A stretch of 64,000 nucleotides of DNA from Petrocella sp024636985 (GTDB lineage Bacteria; Bacillota; Clostridia; Lachnospirales; Vallitaleaceae), in NCBI GenBank assembly GCA_024636985.1, contig JAGXFY010000049.1:1-64000 (forward strand). The letters run 5' to 3'. The first letter of the stretch is position 1. Each line of letters starts with the position of its first letter. Below, in pieces: positions 18,463 through 27,192 of this stretch. The notes beneath the pieces are model-generated. The model worked only from the letters and a program-made list of their open reading frames with translations, made no database searches and had not been told where the DNA came from. Made by a program: the position numbers and the translations under genes.

Positions 18463-18533
18463 TTTTTCCCCTCCGTTTTTCTAATAAGAATCTTTGATTT
18501 CTATGTTATTTTATTATCAGTTCCATCTACCTT

Positions 18534-20129
18534 TTATCTAATGGTATAAACTGGTAGAATCATTGTAAAAGATGTACCATAGTTCATAACACTCTCTACA
18601 ATCAAATCTCCACCACAGCATAATAACATTTGCTTACACATGGGTATGCTGATACTGTCACTTTCCTTATATATATGAATGAAATCATGGTGATAAAATT
18701 CATTAAATATATATTTCAATCGGTCTTTCTCAATGCCCTTACCATAATCTGTTACGGTTATTCTCATATTACTTATCTGATTTTCTCGGTTATGTTGGCT
18801 TTGTAGTTTAATTAATACTTTGTTGTTTTTAGTATGATTTTTTGCATTAACCACCAGTTCTCTAAGTACTGAAACAAGTACCTTTCTTTCAATAAAAATC
18901 TCTAAATCTTTATCCTCTGACTGTTCAACTTTTATATCCAATCCTTCTAAATCAAACTTCTTCACTTCATCTACGACTAAGTTATAGACATTATTGTGGG
19001 TATATTCAAAATCCATCCCTTGTATATCAATGTATTTTGATATCTGATTGATGATATTTCTGGTATGTTTCATCTCAAGGACCATGGCTTCAAAAAGCTC
19101 TCTATTATTCTGTCCTACTTCACTTATATCAATGAGCTGCATCATCCCCATCATACCGTTAAGAGGTGTTCTCAAACGATGGTTAATATCTTTTAAGAAC
19201 TGGGTTTTTAACTGATTAGCGTTATCGGACTGTTTCATGGCATGTTTCAGCTTATTTTCATTATGAAGTCGTTCTGTTACATCCATAAACAATACAGCAA
19301 ACTCATGCTGCTCTGTAGGATAGGCCCTTACTTCATAATATTTATCAAATGCTTTTGAATAGTTGACCACACTCCTTGATGTTCTCTCAAGTGCCACTTC
19401 TCCATAGATGTCAATCCAGTAACTTTCAGTATCCGGAAGCACCTCTAGAACTGTCTTGCCGATAATATCTGCTTCCTTAAGACCTGTGATTTTCTCGAAA
19501 GCTGCGTTGACCGCCAAGTAGATATAATCTACCGGGTTACCTAAGTCATCTAGAACCATCCGGTGAAGTGCAAAGGCCTCTTGCGCATTCATCAGCAACA
19601 TGTTTTGGGATTGATTGGTATCAGCATATGCATTGTAAATATGCTCATCGTAGATGCTTCTTACGTAGGCCATGGTCAAAACAACAACCGTTGCAATAAT
19701 GGAAATTAGTTTTTTTTCAAAATCAATCTCGGAAAAAAATGCAAACGGTAATACTGCAATCAAGTAAATGAAGATATAATTTCTCATCCTACTTCTGCTA
19801 TACAAGGAATAGATTGAAATCAATAGCAGTAGTAAATGACTGGTGATGTAGACATCGCTTCTTGTATAATAGGCTATCATTGTACTGATCATCGTTATGG
19901 CCCATAGTAAATAATTTAACCTTAATTGGTATTTCTCTGTCCATGCTTTTACAAAACTAGATGCAAGTACAACTACCAATAGGACTAGAATGATCACATT
20001 CACATAAATATTGAAAAAAAAGTGATGACCATTCGTGGTCTTATATAAGCCGACCAAAACAAAATATACAACTATATAAGCAATGTTAATGAGTCTTAAT
20101 GAACTTTCTCTATATTTCCAATAGGTCAA
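18534..20129 (-). CDS. Membrane-bound PAS histidine kinase with divergent ATP lid
   Basis: A sensor kinase of 531 aa. The N-terminal third holds five to six hydrophobic segments (residues 12-160). A PAS domain covers about 175-290 and the HisKA helix has LKDINHRLRTPLNG with H317. The ATPase part is unusual: the N box reads LRELVVNAKNHT, the G1 box DYGKGIE is intact, but the normal GTGLGL lid is replaced by DSISIPMCKQ. Activity may therefore be reduced, or it may act mainly as a sensor or phosphatase. It lies just downstream of the response regulator gene at 20159 and upstream of cheY, suggesting input into the same network. Confidence 0.82.
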   Translation of the reverse strand: MTYWKYRESSLRLINIAYIVVYFVLVGLYKTTNGHHFFFNIYVNVIILVLLVVVLASSFVKAWTEKYQLRLNYLLWAITMISTMIAYYTRSDVYITSHLLLLLISIYSLYSRSRMRNYIFIYLIAVLPFAFFSEIDFEKKLISIIATVVVLTMAYVRSIYDEHIYNAYADTNQSQNMLLMNAQEAFALHRMVLDDLGNPVDYIYLAVNAAFEKITGLKEADIIGKTVLEVLPDTESYWIDIYGEVALERTSRSVVNYSKAFDKYYEVRAYPTEQHEFAVLFMDVTERLHNENKLKHAMKQSDNANQLKTQFLKDINHRLRTPLNGMMGMMQLIDISEVGQNNRELFEAMVLEMKHTRNIINQISKYIDIQGMDFEYTHNNVYNLVVDEVKKFDLEGLDIKVEQSEDKDLEIFIERKVLVSVLRELVVNAKNHTKNNKVLIKLQSQHNRENQISNMRITVTDYGKGIEKDRLKYIFNEFYHHDFIHIYKESDSISIPMCKQMLLCCGGDLIVESVMNYGTSFTMILPVYTIR

Positions 20130-20158
20130 ATTTGTACCCCCTCATAAACCTAATATCT

Positions 20159-20551
20159 TTAGATTAAATTAATTTTTTTTAGTACTTCATCGAATTTTTC
20201 AACATCAATCGGTTTCCAAGCATAGGCTTCACAACCATATTTATAGGCTTCTTCAACGGTTTCTTTATCATTAAGAGCTGTGGTCATAATAATCTTAGAA
20301 GGTGCTGTGCCCTCTTGCAAAGATGTACTTTCAATTTCTCTTATGGCCTTTAACGCTTTGATTCCATCTACCTTTGGCATCATAATATCTAAGCAGATTA
20401 GGTCATAAGGGTTCTCCATCTCTATAGCGTTCATGGCCAAATCTATGGCTTCAAGTCCATTCATGGCCACGTCACAGCTACCATATTTGGATAGGTATTT
20501 CTTCATAAATAAACGGCTGGTTAAATCGTCCTCTGCAATAAGAATTTTCAT
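20159..20551 (-). CDS. CheY-like response regulator
   Basis: A stand-alone receiver of 130 aa, with ILIAEDD, phospho-acceptor D55 in YDLICLDIMMPKVDGIKALK, switch Thr in IMTTALND and Lys in AWKPID. It is a clear paralogue of the receiver at 8169-8558, and both flank the che operon. It is probably the partner of the adjacent membrane kinase. No output domain is present, so it likely works by protein contacts. Confidence 0.88.
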   Translation of the reverse strand: MKILIAEDDLTSRLFMKKYLSKYGSCDVAMNGLEAIDLAMNAIEMENPYDLICLDIMMPKVDGIKALKAIREIESTSLQEGTAPSKIIMTTALNDKETVEEAYKYGCEAYAWKPIDVEKFDEVLKKINLI

Positions 20552-20565
20552 ATTATATCTCCTCT

Positions 20566-21168
20566 TTATTTGTCTATCTCATTTATATGTTCATATTCAT
20601 TGGTACTTTTTAATAATTTCATAATATAATCCAGTGCACGTTCTTTCAAAGCGTAATGCATACCGGTCATACGCCACTCATAAATCTGGGCAAACAAAGT
20701 ACCATGTATCATACTTGCCATCTCTTCACTATTGTATCCGGTGTTCTTTAAAAGTATATCTTTATTCAGTGTTATAAGGTTTTCTAAAAAACTTATGCGT
20801 TTGTTGACGATTTCTTCCATTCTAGCCTTGGTTGTTTCATGATAATAATAAAGATCCATCGAAAACATGACCGTCGTCAGTTCCACATAGTTCTCATAGA
20901 ATTCAATAAATCGTTTAATATAATACCGAATGACTTCATAACCTGATAATCGACTTTCCAAAATGGTGTTGATGATTTTTTCATCATACTGAGCATAGGC
21001 TTCGACAATATGGTTGAGTATCTCTTGCTTGTTTTTGTACTGTCGATATAAAGCCGGTTCTGTTACTTTCTCAAGTCTTGCCAGATTCTTTGTTGTTACA
21101 CCGCTGACACCTTCACTATATAATAGATCAATGGCACTGATTAAAATCTTGTCTTTTCTCTTTATCAT
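20566..21168 (-). CDS. TetR/AcrR family transcriptional regulator
   Basis: A 200-residue repressor. The N-terminal helix-turn-helix reads ILISAIDLLYSEGVSGVTTKNLARLEKVTEPALYRQYKNKQEIL, a typical TetR DNA-binding domain. The C-terminal ~150 residues are the helical ligand and dimer domain. A palindrome over its own transcription start suggests autoregulation. It precedes the response regulator gene by 14 bp, so it may be the first gene of the operon that runs into the chemosensory cluster. Confidence 0.88.
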   Translation of the reverse strand: MIKRKDKILISAIDLLYSEGVSGVTTKNLARLEKVTEPALYRQYKNKQEILNHIVEAYAQYDEKIINTILESRLSGYEVIRYYIKRFIEFYENYVELTTVMFSMDLYYYHETTKARMEEIVNKRISFLENLITLNKDILLKNTGYNSEEMASMIHGTLFAQIYEWRMTGMHYALKERALDYIMKLLKSTNEYEHINEIDK

Positions 21169-21178
21169 ATTTCACCCC

Positions 21179-21225
21179 GTTAGTGTTCACTAACCTAGTA
21201 TAGCATCTACCTAAATCGGAATCAA
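21179..21225 (-). promoter_or_regulatory. TetR promoter and operator palindrome
   Basis: On the minus strand TTGATT (21225-21220) and TATACT (21202-21197) are spaced by 17 bp. Immediately downstream, at 21179-21194, is GTTAGTG-TT-CACTAAC, with 7-bp perfect arms. This placement, just past the -10 box, is usual for an autoregulated TetR repressor. The binding itself is inferred. Confidence 0.7.
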
Positions 21226-21265
21226 TACGTAACATGTAAATTTATGATTTTTGGTATATTTTCAC

Positions 21266-21292
21266 AAAAATAAGACCCCTAGGGGTCTTATT
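21266..21292. terminator. Terminator after the GGDEF/HD-GYP gene
   Basis: The perfect palindrome AATAAGACCCC/GGGGTCTTATT is followed on the minus strand by TTTTTG, 21 bp past the stop codon at 21313. Confidence 0.8.
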
Positions 21293-21312
21293 CATTCTTG
21301 TCTCTCTATGTC

Positions 21313-23877
21313 TTAAAGTTCGATATTATTATCTAAGAAAACTGTGACAATCCCAGGATCAAACTGAGTTCCTGCGTATTTACTTAGTTCCGCTCTAGCT
21401 TCTTTGTGGCTAAAAGTTGCCTTATAAAGACGTTGAGATACCATAGCTTCGTAAGCATCTGTTACACTTATAATTCTTGCTATCAGTGGAATCTCGGTTC
21501 CTTTTAAGCCTCTAGGATAGCCTTGTCCATCCCATCTTTCATGGTGAGACAGGATGTCCTCTGCCAGGGAAGAATAAGCATCCACGGATTTCAATATTAG
21601 GTAGCCACTTTCAGAATGCTTTTTAACCTCTTCATATTCTTGTTCTGTCAACACACCAGATTTGTTCAATATTTCATCTCTTATGGCAATCTTTCCTATA
21701 TCATGTAAATGACCGGCTGTGACCAATTCGTTTAATGTCTGAGCATCCATATCCATGGCCTTACCCATTTTTTGGCATAACTTAGCAACTTGATCAGAGT
21801 GTACTTTTTCTCTGGTGCTTTTTTCATTTAAAGTTTTAATAATGACTTGTATGGTCTTGTTTCGCATACTTTGACTCTCTGTAAGTTTTTCCCTGTACAT
21901 CTGATCCTCTGCTTTTATAAAAATATCCGATATAGACTGATCTACACCAGTTTTTGTAGCACATCCTATGGATACAGATATAACGACATTATCCATTTTT
22001 TCTTCAAGTGCACCTTTACGGATACGATTTGCGATCCTAATTGCCTCTGTTATATCCGTTTTTGGTAAGAGAACTATAAATTCATCCCCTCCGATTCTGG
22101 CTATGATATCATCTAAACGGCAATGTTCTTTAATGACCCTAGTGACATTCAACAGCAACTGATCACCTGCCATATGTCCAAAGGCATCATTGGTTAATTT
22201 AAGTCCGTTTACATCCAACATCATAACTGATAGAGGTAGATTACGCGGTACATCCAAACGTCTCTGTTCTTCTTCATAAAAACGACGATTATAGATACCT
22301 GTTAGTTGGTCATAATAACTGAGTTTTTCTATACGTATTTGGTTCAGCTTTTGTTCAGTAATGTCTCTTACAATAGATAAAACACCTTGATCCATAAACT
22401 TAATCATACGCATTTCATAGTAACCCAGCTTACCTTCTACCTCAAGCTCGTATTCGAATGTTTGAAGTTCTCCTGTTGTTATGGCTTGATCAATAGCGCG
22501 CATACCTATTGCTGCTATTTTCTCAGGCATAACTTCACTGAGGGCTTTATTAATAAAGTGTTCTTTATTAACATACAATAGGCCATCATGATTCACCAAA
22601 CAGTCTAAGAAAATACCTTCTTCGCTAAATATAAATATTATATCCGGTAGAACTTCAACAATCGCTCTGTTCTTTTTTTCACTTAATTCTAATGCTTGCT
22701 TATTCTCTATAAGCTCCTCATTCTGACTCCTTAGTTCTTCTTCAACCGCCGTTAATTGTTTAATTGCATTATAAAGATCTTTATTGGCACTTTTTAGAGA
22801 TTTCTGGTTTATTTTCATCTCTTTAAAATAATCTTCAGTTTTCTCAAGTACCTTATTCGTTGTAATACGAAGATCCAAAAAAGGATCATTTGATCTAACC
22901 GGTAAACGGTATCTGATGTTCTTATCCGCTGATATTAGTTGTATGTCTTCATCCAACGCTTTAATTGGGTTAATCACATATTTCTTTTGCAATATAAAAA
23001 CAATAAAAAGAATGAGCATGGTGGATAAAATTGTTATTAAGAGGATCGTCATGTTTTGAAGACGTTGATTCACAAAGTCACTCATAGGCGCAAAGCTTCC
23101 TATAACCCAACCTGAGTCTTCAAAGGTACGCCATCCCACATACCCATTGATACCACCCAAAGAAGTCAATATTGTGCCGTTCCTATTTTTTAATAATTCT
23201 GTTGTGAGTTCCACTGATAAATCACTTAAAGACAAGACCAAACCAGTCCTATTCTCATATTCCGGATGCAACAATACATTCTTATCACGGTCCAATAAGA
23301 AGACATAACCTTCATCTGATATCTTCTGTTCTTCAAGTAAATCAAGGGTGCTTTCAAGTAGGCTGTCGCCTGCTACCACGCCAATAAAACGGTTTTGTTT
23401 ATCGTAAACCGGTTTTGCAAGGGTTACAATCCAATTATCTTTTGTAGCATTTAAATAGGGTCGGGTAATAATATGTTTATTCTCATTTAAGGCCGCAATA
23501 TACCAAGGCCTTGTTCGTAGATCAAAAGAAGACGGAGGTATAAAACCACTGCCATTAATCATTTGATTATCCGGCGTGCCATAGTAGATGGATTGTAAGG
23601 TCGGATTAGCGCTCATCAAAGCTTGCATGAAACTCAATATTTTATCTTCATCCTCTTCTAAGAGAATAAAGCTCTCTACTGCTTCTAATGCTCTCTGATT
23701 CCTCTTTATATGTCCATTAATCTCACTGGCCATATAGTCCAATCTGCTGTCTATTGTATTTTCCACTTCTGCCTCTATGGATGCTTTATAATAATTATAC
23801 TGGATCCACATGGTTAGACCGATGACAACAGCAATTATAATACCAATACTATAGAAATTTTTTATAAAGGTTTTCAT
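21313..23877 (-). CDS. Cache-PAS-GGDEF-HD-GYP protein (c-di-GMP turnover)
   Basis: An 854-aa transmembrane enzyme that carries both a c-di-GMP synthase and a c-di-GMP phosphodiesterase domain. A dCache sensor lies outside the cell between transmembrane segments at ~10-28 and ~280-305. A coiled coil (~365-405), a PAS domain (~405-515), a GGDEF domain and an HD-GYP domain follow. The synthase has an intact ARIGGDEF with an RxxD inhibitory site five residues before it. The hydrolase has HLHDIGKIA and GQGYPRG. Both look catalytically complete, so the balance would be set by the Cache or PAS signal. It is transcribed toward the tetR gene but separated from it by a terminator. Confidence 0.9.
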   Translation of the reverse strand: MKTFIKNFYSIGIIIAVVIGLTMWIQYNYYKASIEAEVENTIDSRLDYMASEINGHIKRNQRALEAVESFILLEEDEDKILSFMQALMSANPTLQSIYYGTPDNQMINGSGFIPPSSFDLRTRPWYIAALNENKHIITRPYLNATKDNWIVTLAKPVYDKQNRFIGVVAGDSLLESTLDLLEEQKISDEGYVFLLDRDKNVLLHPEYENRTGLVLSLSDLSVELTTELLKNRNGTILTSLGGINGYVGWRTFEDSGWVIGSFAPMSDFVNQRLQNMTILLITILSTMLILFIVFILQKKYVINPIKALDEDIQLISADKNIRYRLPVRSNDPFLDLRITTNKVLEKTEDYFKEMKINQKSLKSANKDLYNAIKQLTAVEEELRSQNEELIENKQALELSEKKNRAIVEVLPDIIFIFSEEGIFLDCLVNHDGLLYVNKEHFINKALSEVMPEKIAAIGMRAIDQAITTGELQTFEYELEVEGKLGYYEMRMIKFMDQGVLSIVRDITEQKLNQIRIEKLSYYDQLTGIYNRRFYEEEQRRLDVPRNLPLSVMMLDVNGLKLTNDAFGHMAGDQLLLNVTRVIKEHCRLDDIIARIGGDEFIVLLPKTDITEAIRIANRIRKGALEEKMDNVVISVSIGCATKTGVDQSISDIFIKAEDQMYREKLTESQSMRNKTIQVIIKTLNEKSTREKVHSDQVAKLCQKMGKAMDMDAQTLNELVTAGHLHDIGKIAIRDEILNKSGVLTEQEYEEVKKHSESGYLILKSVDAYSSLAEDILSHHERWDGQGYPRGLKGTEIPLIARIISVTDAYEAMVSQRLYKATFSHKEARAELSKYAGTQFDPGIVTVFLDNNIEL

Positions 23878-24228
23878 CTGGTTGCTCCTAAGTCTGTTCA
23901 GTCTATTCTAAGCTTGGTTGCAAAAAATCCCTTATTTATTGCAATCCCCTCATAGGATACATCCTTATGATTCTTTAAGACGATAAGTAATAATCATTCT
24001 ATTCTACCACCATCGGGTATCAGAATCAACTTTTTTCTAGTACCTTCAGACTATGATAACATTGATTTTACATTAAAATAGGTCAATATACCCATCATAA
24101 TAACCCGCATTTGAAGAAACTTGCCATACCACTGGCAATTCCATATTGAATGGTGTAAAATGGCAAGTGTCTCACCTATTACCTGAATTCTATAGACACA
24201 CAATCATCCCTGCATCTTAGGAGGCCAT
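23878..24228. other. Intergenic region with nested hairpin upstream of the UPF0316 gene
   Basis: This divergent intergenic region carries the regulatory DNA of both neighbours. At 24119-24168 there is a three-level nested inverted repeat: ACTTGCCAT pairs with ATGGCAAGT, ACCA with TGGT, and CAAT with ATTG. It lies about 60 bp before the start of the plus-strand UPF0316 gene and could be a 5' leader structure. Nothing else is clear in the stretch and no small gene is supported. Confidence 0.45.
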
Positions 24229-24885
24229 ATGAAAGAAATCATCCTAATTCTAATACTTCAATTGTGCTATGTTCCAATGTTAGCACTTAGAACCATCAGT
24301 ATGGTGAAAAAGCTCACCCTTTTAACCGCCCTTTTCGGCTTTCTTGAAAGTCTAATCTACGTATTTGGTCTTGCTATCGTCATCTCAGGCGAACAAAGCA
24401 TACTTCAAATGCTTGTTTATGCACTAGGTTTTGGATTAGGGCTTGTAGTAGGTATACATATCGAGAAAAAAATTGCTATAGGCTACAACACCGTTGTCGT
24501 AAACATCAGTCATAAAAATGATGAACTGATTGCCCATCTAAGACTTCAAGGCTTTGGTGTCACCGTTTTTCAAGGTGAAGGCAAGGACAGTACCAGATAT
24601 CGTATGGATATTCTAACAAAACGAACACGTGAAATAGAGCTTATGGGCATCATCGATCATTATGAGCCAACAGCTTTCGTTATTGTTTATGAACCGACAC
24701 GCTTTCAAGGTGGTTACCTTGCTGTTATGATGAAAAAGCAAAGCAAAGTTTTTCCAAAAAGCTTTATGAACAAAAAGCTCCCTCCAATCCAACCGGAAGA
24801 ACCTTCGCCATCATGGATTAAGAAAACCGCCGAAGAAATTGCCTTTGAAATCAAAGAACTTGCCAGTCATGATAACTCCGAATAA
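24229..24885 (+). CDS. UPF0316 (DUF5698/DUF2179) membrane protein
   Basis: A member of the UPF0316 family of 218 aa. The N-terminal half has three hydrophobic segments (residues ~3-20, 30-52 and 60-78) of the DUF5698 type. The rest is a soluble DUF2179 domain, typical in reading NKDELIAHLRLQGFGVTVFQGEGKDS. The function is not known; DUF2179 domains are thought to sense a ligand. It is one of the few plus-strand genes, starts with AGGAGG six bases upstream, and ends at its own terminator. Confidence 0.85.
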   Translation: MKEIILILILQLCYVPMLALRTISMVKKLTLLTALFGFLESLIYVFGLAIVISGEQSILQMLVYALGFGLGLVVGIHIEKKIAIGYNTVVVNISHKNDELIAHLRLQGFGVTVFQGEGKDSTRYRMDILTKRTREIELMGIIDHYEPTAFVIVYEPTRFQGGYLAVMMKKQSKVFPKSFMNKKLPPIQPEEPSPSWIKKTAEEIAFEIKELASHDNSE

Positions 24886-24929
24886 GGTATGCATCTAATT
24901 TCTTGGTAATTATTAAAAATCGACATTTT

Positions 24930-24961
24930 AAAGCAAGGCTTTTTATAGAAGCCTTGCTTTT
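24930..24961 (+). terminator. Terminator after the UPF0316 gene
   Basis: AAGCAAGGC and GCCTTGCTT pair around an 11-base loop and are followed by TTTTCC. It serves the plus-strand gene, and A-rich bases upstream may let it act for the convergent asparaginase gene too. Confidence 0.65.
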
Positions 24962-24994
24962 CCTTGTGATCTTAATATATTTTTATTGCTTTTA

Positions 24995-26008
24995 TTATAT
25001 TTTTGACAATTCGCCTCTTAAGTTTTCGGTCATCAACTGTTTAATCTTCTCTTGATCATAACCTTTACTCATTAAATAATAGAGCTTAGTCGCCGCAGCT
25101 TCCGGTGTCATATCATACCCGCTGACAGCACCGGCTTCTACTAAAAAGGCGCTTGTTTCATACTCACCAATATGGGCAAAGCCTTTTAAGCACTGTGTAC
25201 AAACCACTATGATGACCCCTCTATCTGCCGCTTCTTTCAATACCACACCGAGTCGCGCGTCCCTACTTGGAATATTTCCGGCTCCAAGAGCTTCAATAAT
25301 GATGCCTCGAAGGGGTGGCTTCAATATATTTTCCATGACTTCTGTTGATATACTCGGAAAAATCTTCATATCGGTAATTGGATAGTTCCCATATTCAAAA
25401 GCTACCATTTGCCCACCACTTTTTTTGTTGATTAGAGATTCATTCACTTCAATACGCACACCTGCTATTGCAAGTGGTGGATAATTAGGAGATTCAAAAG
25501 CATCAAGGGCATCCGAACTGGTTTTTACCGCTCTGCAACCTCTTAAAAGCTTACCTCCAAAATAGAGACAGACCTCCGGAACATCGCACTCTGCTGCAAT
25601 TTGTACCGCTGCTATAATGTTTTCTCTGGCATCGTTTCTAATCTCACATAAGGGAATCTGTGAACCAGTAAGTATGACCGGCTTACCTAGGTTTTCGAGC
25701 ATAAAAGAAAGAGCCGATGCTGTATAAGCCATGGTGTCCGTCCCATGTAAGATCACAAACCCATCATAGTCGTCATAGTTCGTTTCTATATCCTTAGCAA
25801 TCTTAATCCATTCCTGTTGGGTCATATTCGACGAGTCCAACAAGGGTTCATACTCTTTTATGGTATAATCCGGCATGATATCTGCTTTTAGCTCAGATAT
25901 ATTATCCAGTTCTTTTTGCATATAACCTTTTTGAGGGGCATAACCCTTCTGTGTTCTAATCATTCCAATCGTACCACCGGTATAGATGATATATACTTTT
26001 TTATTCAT
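24995..26008 (-). CDS. ansA: L-asparaginase (type I, AnsA-like)
   Basis: The enzyme hydrolyses L-asparagine to aspartate and ammonia. The first active-site signature, YTGGTIG (residues 9-15), carries the nucleophilic Thr, and the second, ILHGTDTMAYTASAL, holds the Thr-Asp pair. The length of 337 aa and the absence of a signal peptide fit the cytoplasmic type I enzyme. It is followed by a convergent terminator. The enzyme class is firm; glutaminase side activity cannot be judged. Confidence 0.92.
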   Translation of the reverse strand: MNKKVYIIYTGGTIGMIRTQKGYAPQKGYMQKELDNISELKADIMPDYTIKEYEPLLDSSNMTQQEWIKIAKDIETNYDDYDGFVILHGTDTMAYTASALSFMLENLGKPVILTGSQIPLCEIRNDARENIIAAVQIAAECDVPEVCLYFGGKLLRGCRAVKTSSDALDAFESPNYPPLAIAGVRIEVNESLINKKSGGQMVAFEYGNYPITDMKIFPSISTEVMENILKPPLRGIIIEALGAGNIPSRDARLGVVLKEAADRGVIIVVCTQCLKGFAHIGEYETSAFLVEAGAVSGYDMTPEAAATKLYYLMSKGYDQEKIKQLMTENLRGELSKI

Positions 26009-26107
26009 GTCTAACTCCTTGAATGCATCCTATTTTGCTTTTAATAACTCTGATTTTTATTGTATGCCTTATTTCCTTTTTTTACAACATCCTATTGTTA
26101 TTTATGC

Positions 26108-26356
26108 AAGAAAAGAAGCTACGCTTCGTTATGAGCTCTGCTCATATTTCTGAACGGTTCGAAAGGAAAGGACCTTGATAATTAAAGCGATGCTTCAACG
26201 CATTAACATAGCATTGTCTTTCCTAGAGAACAAGAAAAGAAGCTACGCTTCGTTATGAGCTCTGCTCATATTTCTGAACGGTTCGAAGGGAAAGGTCTTT
26301 GACGTATTCTGAAACACTTCAAGGCTGAATACTAGAGTATGACTTTCCTTGAGAAC
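26108..26356. repeat. Tandem pair of a ~124-bp hairpin-rich intergenic repeat (locus A)
   Basis: Two head-to-tail units (26108-26231 and 26232-26356) begin AAGAAAAGAAGCTACGCTTC and continue with small hairpins: GAAGC/GCTTC, ATGAGC/GCTCAT and GAAC/GTTC. These lead to a longer arm opened by GGAAAG and closed by CTTTCC. The first ~60 bases are almost identical in the two units, while the inside of the last hairpin differs in sequence but keeps the outer stem. The same unit recurs at 37285-37521. No ORF is supported; it may be a structured RNA or mobile repeat. Confidence 0.8.
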
Positions 26357-26390
26357 AAAAAAAGACTGTAATGGTAATCAGTCTTTTTTT
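26357..26390. terminator. Bidirectional terminator after the CsbD-like gene
   Basis: AAAAAAAGACTG pairs with CAGTCTTTTTTT around a 10-base loop, abutting the last repeat unit. Confidence 0.75.
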
Positions 26391-26424
26391 GAAAGGCACC
26401 TTTGATTATTTGATTCTTTAACTT

Positions 26425-26655
26425 CTATTTCTTCTTACTGTCTTTTTTATCCATTTTGTCATTAACTTTTTCAAGAATATCCTCTTTCAAATCCGCGGCA
26501 TCCTCTTTTGCTTTTGTGACTTTATTCTTCAATTTGCCTTCAAATTCCATTTCTTGATTCCCTGTAGCCTTACCTACTTTTTCTTTTACGTTGCCTTCAA
26601 TTTTATCTTTTAGATTCCCTGCATCTTTTTTTATTTTTTTTCCTAGATCTTTCAT
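26425..26655 (-). CDS. CsbD-like small stress protein
   Basis: A 76-residue, highly charged, Lys/Asp/Glu-rich helical protein with no hydrophobic core. The sequence KKDAGNLKDKIEGNVKEKVGKATG resembles the CsbD family and the related YjbJ-like proteins, which are induced in general stress and have no known molecular role. The C-terminal third repeats the same helical pattern and ends in DKKDSKKK. The assignment rests on composition and the GNxKEKVGKATG motif. Confidence 0.7.
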   Translation of the reverse strand: MKDLGKKIKKDAGNLKDKIEGNVKEKVGKATGNQEMEFEGKLKNKVTKAKEDAADLKEDILEKVNDKMDKKDSKKK

Positions 26656-26712
26656 AATATATTCTCATTTTCTCGTGTATGACTGGTTTCTAACTTAAAT
26701 AAACTAAGAACG

Positions 26713-27075
26713 CTATGTCATTGAAGACCTCTCGTCTTCCTCTTCTATATTTTGAGCGTTCAATAACAGCTCCGCTTGGTCAAACAACCTTACCGGTACG
26801 TATATATCGTAACCGTACATACTACTTCCCATAGCCACTGTTAAGTAATCACCAATCTGTTCACTTTTCTTTATGGCCGGTATCTCATAGCTATTCATTA
26901 AAGCAATGATGATGTCTGCCTCCTGTAAGGTATAGACACTACAGAGTTTTTTAATCTCCTCTAATTGGTCATTTACGACTTCATCTATTTCCTCTTCCAC
27001 GAGTGCCACTTCACAATAAGTACATGTTGTCTTGCCTTCTTCATAGTCACGTTTACATTTAGGACAATAGGGCAT
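26713..27075 (-). CDS. Zinc-ribbon protein with DUF2007 domain
   Basis: A 120-residue protein. It begins with a zinc ribbon of two CxxC pairs (CPKCKRDYEEGKTTCTYC). The rest resembles DUF2007 (putative signal-transducing protein): LCSVYTLQEADIIIALMNSYEIPAIKK and the DIYVPVRLFDQAELLL motif. These proteins are thought to be cytoplasmic and their partner is unknown. It lies between the CsbD-like gene and a c-di-GMP phosphodiesterase gene. Confidence 0.75.
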   Translation of the reverse strand: MPYCPKCKRDYEEGKTTCTYCEVALVEEEIDEVVNDQLEEIKKLCSVYTLQEADIIIALMNSYEIPAIKKSEQIGDYLTVAMGSSMYGYDIYVPVRLFDQAELLLNAQNIEEEDERSSMT

Positions 27076-27192
27076 GATATCACTCCTTCTAGAATAATAA
27101 AGGTTTTATTAAGATTCATATTACTATTATACCATAACCAGTTTTGTATGTAGTATAATATTTATGAATCTCATTATCATTTGTAAAATTCA

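Noticed and set aside
18462..18560. Possible flagellar-type sigma factor promoter upstream of cheY (ACTGATAA with TAAA nearby).
   Set aside because: The spacing between the two elements is 11 instead of about 15 and the -10 match is poor.
26108..26356. The tandem repeats as a CRISPR array.
   Set aside because: Units are ~124 bp and nearly identical through most of their length with no short repeat-unique spacer pattern, and no cas genes are present.
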